DNA of 64,000 nucleotides from Amphiura filiformis (Eukaryota; Echinodermata; Ophiuroidea; Amphilepidida; Amphiuridae): NCBI RefSeq assembly GCF_039555335.1, contig NC_092642.1, positions 22,983,262 to 23,047,261 of the forward strand, read 5' to 3'. Shown piece by piece: positions 57,001 to 64,000 of this stretch (position 1 is its first letter; each line of letters starts with the position of its first letter). The notes under the pieces were generated by a model. It saw only the letters and a program-made list of their open reading frames with translations, ran no database searches and was not told where the DNA came from. The position numbers and the translations under genes were made by a program.

Positions 57001-60000
57001 CAAAAATGTGCACAAACCTTTATAATGCTCCAGCTTTTAAAAAAAAATGCTAGAAAAATGCTCGACAAACACTATGAGTGACAAGCCAATATGGCTGATT
57101 TACCAAAATGTTATACATGGGGCAAAAAAACCTGAAACTATTGAGGAAAATCTTGAAAAAAAACCCACGTGAATGGAGGCTAAAAAGCCCAAAAACGGGC
57201 CGAAAATAAAAACACAAGAATTTGGACCAAAAAAAAATGAATTCAGGCTAAAAGGTGACATATCTGAGATATTTTAATCCAGCTTCGTCACAAAGCAAAC
57301 AATTTTTCTAAAGTATCCCAACTTGCAATTTAGAAAAAAAGGCAAAAATTATTGTAATATCTCTTTCTTTTGTAATAGACAGTCAGTCCATTCTATAGTT
57401 AACAGTAAGTTGATCATTAATTCCCAATTCTTTGGTAGTAGGAAATAGAGTGAGAGGAAACCAGATAAGACCAGAGGGTATACAAACAGGATATTACTGA
57501 TACTAAAATGTACAATTCTATCATACTTGAATTACATTATTAGTTTAAACCAAGTTGAGCCAGGGTTATAAAAAATGATTTTTCGAAGGTTTGAAGAAAA
57601 TTTTGAGCTTCAATCCGATATATCCAGTTTGGCGAATATGCAAAAATTTGTACCTTGTGTCATTTTCATTATTTATTAATTTTCTTGTAGACTATATTCA
57701 AAGGGTGTATGTTTGGCATCTTTTTTTTTGCAAAATTTGAGATTTTACCCAGCCGTTTTCGCCAAATGTTTGGCAAACAATTCAGGGCCTAGATTTTGTT
57801 TTGGTTTGCGAGAATCCATCATAGTCACTGCACTACAATGAGAAGTTGATTCTCGTAACCGAATCTTATGAGAATCGATTCTTTGATCCTTGCCGAAATA
57901 TAGGCCCTGCAATTACTGATCACAAATGTGTGTCAAACATTTTTCGCAAATGTTGTGAACGTTTGGCAAACATTTGTGATCATTAAAAGCGGCTATGTAT
58001 AACGTATCACCCAAACGTTATTACTGCCTACATGTAGGCGCAGTTCAAGGGGAAGTTCTGATTATTTAGTAAAGAATAGAAAGGACATTTTCAAAGTTAA
58101 AAGCAATGTTTAAAATTAAACAAAAATAAGGTTTCTGCAATTTAGAAATTTTTGACCAATACTCTTGCAAAGGGTATACTCTGTATACTACATTTAAGTC
58201 CTACATTGGTGCTAACTACATTACAAGAACAAATTAAGGATTAAACAGCAAATTGTTCAAAAACATAATTAACACCATGCACATATTTTGGGGGGCTTTG
58301 AAGGCGCTAGCACCCCCCAGTCAAAGCAGGGGCGACCAAATCGAAGGGCGGCGGAAAGAAAAAGGGCAGCAAAAAGAGGGCAGCGAAAGAAGGCGACAAA
58401 AAGAATTAGCAAAGAAAAAAGGGCGGAAAATGTGAAAAAATTGTACTATACATCAAAATGTGTTGCTTTTGGGGTGGTAGCACCTATAAATCCCTTTTTT
58501 TTTCTCTCTTCACTTTTTCAAACGACCGTAAAAAAATTGGGGCAACCTTTTCGGGCTGTTGAGGAAGGGGCGGCAAAATTGGATTTTCTTCAGCCCCCCC
58601 GGGGAAGGGGCGGCCACGGTACGCCACTGAACACTATATATTAGATCAGTGTCATTTAATTCAGCAATGTTCAGACAACAGAACACTTGCACTACTACCG
58701 AGAGCTGAAGTACCGGTACATGTACCTAATACGGTACTGAAAACACTTTAATGGTCAGCACCATTAGAACAGAAAAAAATGCAAATTTATCACGATTGGC
58801 TGTGTCCTTTGATGTTGAAGAAAGTGGTCTAGATATACATACCTTGTGTTGTTGTTGTGGTACTGGTGGTGACAGTGACAAGTCGGACATATGGAAACTT
58901 TGTGCCTGGTACTTGAATGGGTTGAACATTATGTGCAGCTTTCAGGATGGACTGGCCGCTCTGAATTTGAAATGGTACACCGGACAACATTTGACCTGCC
59001 TGTGGTGACAAAAAAAATGTGCAAAATTGAAAAATATAGTATTACAAGTCACTGCGAAAGTTTGCTCTAAAATTGTAGAACAACACAGGATAGCAGAACT
59101 GCCCATGTGAGAACTTGATCTCAATAACCTTTGACTTGACACAGTAGCATGTTCTTTTAAATTCAATTCACTTTTTCAAGTCCCAAAAGCTGATAATGTT
59201 GATGCTGCACAATTATGATGGCTGCATTTGACTGGTCTAACATGCGCTGAGATGATCTGCGCAAGGACAACAACATCTAGGCTGGGTTTCCTATGTAAAG
59301 GCTTTCAGGAGTTGCCAATGGCCAATTTTCCCCCAATTATATTAGAGTCCACTAGAATATACTTGTTATCAAGTGATTAAACAGTGCATGACTTTTCCCC
59401 ATAAAATCACCTTGAGATAAGAAAGTCCCATAGCACCAATTATACATGAGAAAGATGTCAGCAGATCACTTCCTTTGGAATTTGTTAAACTGATTTTATC
59501 TCATCTTTTATTTTTAGGATAATGAATCTCATTACAAATTTATACAATACAAGTTAGCCTGTGTACGGTACCTTTAATCTACATACCAGTACTAATAATT
59601 TATATTGTCATTTATAATGCAACTGTACTTTTTTAGATCTTTTTTCAGAAAAATGCTTCACTTTAAAAATGTACTTTTAACAAATCATAATAAACTTCAG
59701 TGCAACAAGATAACTGAGCACTTAGAGCGTGTTTCTACAGAGCCAAATACCGTTTTGGAAACGGTATGGAACCGCTAATCACTCCTGTGGAAACAGCCTC
59801 CAACGCCTTTTTGTAACGCTTTTTTCATCGCCATACGGAAACCTCGTTGGAGTAGGTTTTTGCCGTTGATGAAGCGGGTAGCTTTTCTGTGGAAACAGAC
59901 CGAAGCGGTAACTTGCCGATTATTTAGCAAAATCAAACAAAATGGCTGTTAATCAACATGTTAATTGGACAGACGACATGACAAAAACGTTAATAACAGC

Positions 60001-63000
60001 CTGGGCAACATAACAAGTCCAAACTATTATGTAAAGCCACAATTTCTCCGTGATACGGAAAAACAGAAAAACTCACGGAATTCGGGGTTTTCTCACGGAA
60101 ATTTGTAAATGCTACAAAATAGTGAAAACTGTGTAAAATGTAAAACTTTTCTGTTGATTTGCAAAATATAACAAAAAAAATGTTATTTAGCAATAATCAA
60201 CCATTAAACAATCCATTCTAGCATTAATTCTAGGCCTACGATGCAAGATTCTGGCCATACTACCGTAATTTTGTCATTCAGATTAAACGGTATGAACACG
60301 CCAACGGCAAAAACCTGTCTGTGGAAACAGCAGGTTAAACGGTAAGATAACGGTAAGATAGCGTTATCCATTTAGCGGTAACTTAGCGGTGCGCCTGTAG
60401 AAACACGCTCTTAAACTGTGTATGCAATGCAAACAATTTAAAATCTGTGTTTTACTGTTAATCATTTTTACATTTCAATTTTTAATTTGTATAAATTTAT
60501 AATTTATAGCACATGACAACATTTTTATTTTCTCATACCATCAATCCAAAATAGGCAATGCAACGATTACTCAAATTTATGACTAATGCTCATGATTATC
60601 TCTTGGGAGTTTTTAGATTTTATTACCGGTACCATACATTGTATGTGAAAGGCACTACATAAACTTTGCCAAACCATAGACTCAGTATTCAGTGTCTATG
60701 GCCAAACACACAGTGACAAAATTGACCTTTTCTTTACCTCAACTTAAAATCTTACCTCGAAGCTGCACATCATAAAACTTTTTTAAATCAACCATCCACA
60801 TTATATCTTCAAAATTCTACATACACAAATATCATGCACAAGATGCACATCAGGTTTCATTTTCCAAAAACCCGACTTGTATTTTTTTTTTTGGCAGCAT
60901 AGTATGATGGTACGCAATAAAATGATACATTTAATATTACCCTGCATTCAAATACAAAAATGTTGCTGTTTTCAAAAAATGCATTCAAGCATTTTATGGT
61001 ACAAATGTAGTTCCCCTGAAATCAGTTGACAACTTACAGAATATTTACAATGTAATGCCACTAGGTAGCAGGAGCCATAATTTTTTTCCAGTTATCGCCA
61101 TTTAAGTGAAAAATGGAATGAGTCAAGGAAGCCATCAATCACATTTTTTTCCAGCTCTTGTGGGTTTTTTTAAGGCTAATAATATTAAATTTTTGGGTCT
61201 TTTCCCCTTTCCGAGAAAAATCATGCACATGTGGTGGCAATGACACCATCAAGCCTTGGGATCTATTATAGAACCAGTATCATTTCTCTTGTGTATCAGC
61301 TTTCTTTATCTCAATATTTGAGTACAAACACAGCTAAGATCAGATCATTCTTCCCTCCAATCCCCCTTTTAATAATTTTTTTTTTCAATTTTATTGTCCT
61401 GTTAAAATAGCTTTGTTTTGTACTAAGAACCAGTCTTGCCTTGTTGAACATTGGAGTTTGTCAGGAATGTAAACTTCCAGGGCAGTCAGGGCACTGTAGA
61501 CATAGGAAGAGTCATGAAGCACATACATTTTAACCCTTGTACTGACACTTTGACCCGAAAAAAAAAACGCCACCAAAAAACACTCAATTCAAGCAAAAGC
61601 TTGGATCAATGAACAGTAAGGGGTACTACACCCTGTGGTAAATTGTGACTATTTTTGCATTTTTCTCAAAAATAATAACACACTGGTAACAAAAGTTATG
61701 TATATTATTGGGGCAAAGAATCCAAATACTACACTGAAATTTCAGTGACCCAAGACAAGTCGTTCGGTATATATGATAGAAAATGAGGTACATCCTAGCG
61801 GTACCTCTTTTCTTATCATAAATAACGAACCGATTGTCTTGGGTCACTGAAATTCCAGTGTAGTAACTGCATTCCTTGCCCCTATAATATACATAAATTT
61901 TGTTACCACCGTGTTATTAGTTTTTGAGAAAAATGCAAAAATAGACACAAATTTATCGAGGGGTGTAGTACCCCCTTAAATTACTGGTACATGTTCATGT
62001 ATTGCATTTTGGAATTCACTGTTAATGGAGCCCATGTAAACAATTAACCTTTTACCTAGATCAGGTTAACAACAAATCATGAATCGGCAATACATGTACG
62101 AATGACACATGACAAAATTGATATAAAGAATTGTACACTGTATAAGTCCTGAATCTTATGTCAAAGAAGTGATTTGGTTGGATGAACACTAATTCAACAT
62201 ATAATATCACCAGCTACGAACATAAAAAAAAGCCAGGCTGAATTATTCAAAAAAAGAAATTACAATCCCACAAAGAAGTCAAAATGCATGTCTGACAAAT
62301 AAAGGTCATGTGGGTGATTGATCTTTTCATCATCATTTATGCATGGTAACAGAATTCTGAACATTGCAAAAATCATGAAAAATAGTGAAATCATGAAAAG
62401 AAAATTTCTGACCATGTTGGACCAATTAAAACCAAACATACCAGAAAATAGAACTACTATATTAACCCCCTACTTTTTTCTTCAACCAAAATGCTGAAAT
62501 TTGAACCATGATCCTGTTTGGTTTATTGTATACACTCTATTGTATATGTACATTGCAGGAATGGTTGAGCTGGACACTAAAATGAGATACCAAATGGCAG
62601 AACATTCAACTTGTTTCTTTATGGCATCTTTGTCAGTTTGATAACTTGAATGCACATTGCATAGGTTTGTACATGTAGTCGTCCACAGAAGGGGTTAAGG
62701 GTGTGAGTGAGTCACACTTTTTCAAAGTTTTTTTTCGGTTTTGTAGTGTCTCTGGACCTAGACCTAAATGCTAGGATCATGGTTGACCTAAAAAAAAAAT
62801 TTAAAAAAAATTGAATTTTGCACATTGTTTTGTGTTTTTAATATGAAAATTGATACATAGTGTTTATGTCATACTCTATTAATGATATCAAAATGCATTG
62901 AATTTGAATGCATTTTGATATCATTAATAGAGTATGACATGAAAACTATGTATCAATTTTCAGATTAAAACACAAAACAATGTGCAAAATTAATTTTTTT

Positions 63001-64000
63001 AAATTCTTTTTTAGGTCAACCATGATCCTAGCATTTAGGTCTAGGTCCAGGGACACTACAAAACCGAAAAACCCTTTTTTGCAATTTCGGTGCCCGGTTA
63101 CCCGCCCGAAAAATCGCTTGGTACCGGGCACAAAATTACCGAAAATCAGACCCTAGAAGGGGTACAAATTTGTGTGTGATATATCAAAATTAAATCTGAA
63201 GGGTTGAGATTTTGAACATGGCAGGTGCAGATCTGAATTTGTTTTGTCTCCAATGAGTGGTTCAAGCTCCATTTTTTGTTGTTTTTAATTTCCCACTATA
63301 ACAGGAAAACCTCACCATTCAAAATTGTACACTGAAAATAATAACAATTTGAGTGTTACTTACATTAGATGCCGACACCATTTGTATGGTTCTTGTTCCT
63401 CCCGAGGTACTTGATACCAGAATACTCTTGGGAGAACTTCCTGCAACACTCATCATGAGCTGCTGCGGAGCTGGAGCAATCTTCTTTGGTGTCGTTGACC
63501 CAACAGCCTTCATAGTAACCATCTTGGTTGGGCTCTTCAAAGGAGCAATGGGTAGTTTGTTTGTTTTACTCGGAGCGGAAGCAATGACAACATTCTTTCC
63601 CGGCAATCCTGCACCGGAACTGACAGTCACAAATTTGAGAGGCGAGCCTGATGCCGAGACCAGCTGCCTCCCATCTGCAGTCCTTATCACAGCCGGTGTC
63701 CCTTGTGTTGATGTAGCAGTCAAGATTGTGGCTGCTGATGAGATGGGTTGTTTTGTGACAGGATTACGGGTTATTATTACTTTGGTTACCACCTGTCCCT
63801 GGCTGGAAGGTAACGCTTCTTTTAGCCAGATTCTGGACAACTTTAGAAGCAGCCGCTCCTTGGGGTATAGTCACTATCTGGGTGGCCCCTGCAGGCATGT
63901 TGGCACTGGAAGCAATTGTCCTAAGTGTGTTCCCTTGTTGTGAGGGTATCAGCAAAGTATTTGGGGCACTTAATGAATTCACAGCCATCACTGTGTTGTT
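47892..64000 (-). CDS. LIN54: LIN54, DNA-binding subunit of the MuvB/DREAM complex (5' end outside window)
   Basis: Nine exons with matching phases are present: 64000+-63364, 58999-58843, 54988-54876, 54584-54381, 53410-53280, 52477-52400, 51273-51033, 49737-49538 and 48084-47892. LIN54 recognises CHR promoter elements and recruits MuvB to cell-cycle genes in the nucleus. The N-terminal part keeps the LIN54 marks [12 protein letters not shown] and [22 protein letters not shown] follows. The tandem CXC domain is [18 protein letters not shown], a conserved hinge ([19 protein letters not shown]), then [18 protein letters not shown] and ICKC-like cysteines. The tyrosines of LKLYC and LKNYC match the DNA-contacting residues known in human LIN54. 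The C-terminus is [13 protein letters not shown]. Tesmin shares the CXC core, but the N-terminal motifs favour LIN54. One frame break lies near 63800. Confidence 0.95.
48240..48463. mobile_element. MITE in LIN54 last intron
   Basis: ACTATAGTCTGTCCACATAA at the left pairs with ATGTGGACAGACTGTAGC at the right. The core is CpG-rich (ACGCGTCGCGTTCGCGTG). Confidence 0.78.
49538..49737 (-). CDS. LIN54: LIN54 exon after the CXC domain
   Basis: 200 bp between TTTATTAG and GTAAGT. It starts in phase 0 and ends in phase 2. Encodes [20 protein letters not shown] then [20 protein letters not shown]. The segment between QTKLSSQI and the next exon is divergent. Confidence 0.96.
51033..51273 (-). CDS. LIN54: LIN54 exon with core of the tandem CXC domain
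   Basis: 241 bp between ATTCACACAG and GTGAGG. It starts in phase 2 and ends in phase 0. Encodes [19 protein letters not shown], the hinge with [14 protein letters not shown] and the second repeat [19 protein letters not shown]. Confidence 0.97.
52400..52477 (-). CDS. LIN54: LIN54 exon opening the first CXC repeat
   Basis: 78 bp between TGTCTTGTAG and GTAAGT, phase 2 at both ends. Encodes [16 protein letters not shown]. Short but unambiguous. Confidence 0.94.
53176..53218. repeat. 17-bp tandem repeat in LIN54 intron
   Basis: TTTCCTGAAATCAGAAAAT occurs as two full copies and a partial third, about 60 bp downstream of the donor of the 53280-53410 exon. Confidence 0.85.
53280..53410 (-). CDS. 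LIN54: LIN54 exon, Gln/Pro-rich linker
   Basis: 131 bp between TTGTACAG and GTGAGT. It starts in phase 0 and ends in phase 2. Encodes [16 protein letters not shown] and a [11 protein letters not shown] stretch. Weakly conserved; supported by phase continuity. Confidence 0.85.
53500..53860. mobile_element. Possible CpG-rich MITE in LIN54 intron
   Basis: The GC content jumps, with paired GCCGCTTG/AAGCGGCAGC and AGCGGTGGC/GCGGTGGCGC blocks. A 164-codon minus-strand frame covers it. Boundaries are unclear. Confidence 0.35.
54381..54584 (-). CDS. LIN54: LIN54 exon with [10 protein letters not shown]
   Basis: 204 bp between TCTTTGACAG and GTATGA, phase 0 at both ends. [15 protein letters not shown] and [13 protein letters not shown] match TSQPQQRLIMPA and LPPGTVL in vertebrate LIN54. 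Confidence 0.92.
54876..54988 (-). CDS. LIN54: LIN54 exon, low-complexity linker
   Basis: 113 bp between ATATTTTCAG and GTATGT. It starts in phase 1 and ends in phase 0. Encodes [20 protein letters not shown], rich in A, T and Q. Confidence 0.88.
56347..56635 (+). mobile_element. tRNA-like unit bounded by inverted telomere-like ends, copy A
   Basis: It starts TTAACCCTAACCCAACTAGG and ends GGGTAGGGTTAGGGTTAA, an inverted pair. Inside is GTGTAGCTACATGCTGGGG (A-box-like) and, about 70 bp on, GAGGTTCAATCCGG (B-box with one base missing), followed by a C/T-rich stretch. Confidence 0.82.
56666..56958 (+). mobile_element. tRNA-like unit bounded by inverted telomere-like ends, copy B
   Basis: About 97% identical to copy A, 30 bp downstream in the same orientation. 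The B-box is intact (GAGGTTCGAATCCCGGGGGT), and GTGGCATGCGAGGGGTCC upstream resembles an anticodon arm. It lacks a matching acceptor stem, so it is SINE-like and not a functional tRNA gene. Confidence 0.84.
57778..57914. mobile_element. Short MITE with CAGGGCCTA ends
   Basis: The element 57783-57909 starts CAGGGCCTAGATTT and ends AAATATAGGCCCTG. CAATT flanks both sides. Confidence 0.75.
58260..58632. mobile_element. hAT-like remnant, one terminus visible
   Basis: Reading from the right, the end is CAGTGGCGTACCGTGGCCGC, a CAGTGGCG-type terminus. The left end is not recognisable. The interior is rich in AAAAGGGCGGC repeats and C runs. Confidence 0.5.
58843..58999 (-). CDS. LIN54: LIN54 exon with KFPYVRLV
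   Basis: 157 bp between GTCACCACAG and GTATGT. It starts in phase 0 and ends in phase 1. Encodes [18 protein letters not shown], the most conserved segment ahead of the CXC domain. Confidence 0.92.
59722..60413. mobile_element. PIF/Harbinger-type MITE with TTA duplication
   Basis: The element 59725-60410 starts GAGCGTGTTTCTACAG and ends CTGTAGAAACACGCTC, exact inverses. TTA flanks both sides. Sub-terminal blocks such as ACGGTATGGAACCGC and GCGGTAAC are iterated in the interior. No transposase frame. Confidence 0.92.
60414..61615. other. LIN54 intron sequence, nothing recognised
   Basis: AT-rich, with no protein-like frame and no inverted-repeat boundaries. Confidence 0.5.
61618..61979. mobile_element. 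TTAA-type foldback MITE, copy 3
   Basis: Aligns along its whole length with 46858-47217. It ends GGGGTGTAGTACCCCC followed by TTAA at 61976-61979. The left TTAA has decayed to GTAA. Confidence 0.9.
62730..63071. mobile_element. Near-perfect 340-bp palindrome
   Basis: The arms of about 165 bp meet at about 62903. TTTTTCGGTTTTGTAGTGTC at the left is mirrored by GACACTACAAAACCGAAAAA. The central part around ATTGAATTTGAATGCATTTT is almost without mismatches. A degenerate-transposon flank follows to about 63160. Confidence 0.92.
63364..64000 (-). CDS. LIN54: LIN54 N-terminal exon (partial, with frame break)
   Basis: It is open to the window edge. It is Thr/Ser/Val/Gln-rich, with [41 protein letters not shown] and IAPLKSPTK. 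The donor is TCTAAT|GTAAGT in phase 0. Residues before about 63810 are read in one frame (..[15 protein letters not shown]) and those after in the next (..[10 protein letters not shown]), so a one-base discrepancy lies within about 63790-63815. Confidence 0.88.

Noticed and set aside
56362-57053. Several 60-110 codon frames on both strands
   Set aside because: They are copies of the tandem tRNA-like unit read in different frames.

Overview
The window looks like nuclear DNA from a marine deuterostome, most likely an echinoderm or another ambulacrarian. The genes have small exons with GT-AG introns, and two of them encode animal proteins: a LIN54 orthologue and RGR-type opsins. The non-coding DNA is AT-rich and crowded with short inverted-repeat transposons. 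The palindrome TAGGCCTA recurs throughout and telomere-like TTAGGG/CCCTAA repeats are present. There is no operon structure, CRISPR array or rRNA gene. The clade is inferred, not proven.

Layout. 1-1940: a 125-bp satellite array with a palindromic monomer. 1973-6949 (+): a large unnamed gene with one intron. It encodes a helical, coiled-coil protein with a buried hydrophobic segment, then a beta-rich part, a basic linker and a C-terminal part resembling TULIP/P47-type lipid-binding domains. Its reading frame breaks once near 5885. 7000-11700: telomere-like repeats, a LINE tail, several foldback elements and a 47-bp copy of a piece of the first gene. 11762-16461 and 19973-30243 (both -): two tandem RGR-like opsin genes with identical five-exon structure. 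The second is expanded by transposons, a long GAAA tract and broken extra copies of exons 2 and 3. 30244-47891: about 17.6 kb without a convincing gene, mostly transposon remnants. 47892-64000 (-): the C-terminal nine exons of LIN54, whose 5' end lies beyond the right edge, with MITEs in its introns.

The three loci are not obviously linked in function. The opsins are predicted retinal-binding membrane proteins. LIN54 is the DNA-binding subunit of the MuvB/DREAM cell-cycle complex. The first gene is the main unknown and is the best candidate here for an undescribed protein architecture. Much of the remaining structure is explained by non-autonomous DNA transposons, several with readable target-site duplications: TTAA, TAA, TTA, 4-bp AT-rich, 8-bp and 9-bp. 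Two apparent one-base frame breaks, in the first gene and in LIN54, both lie next to G runs and may be sequence errors.
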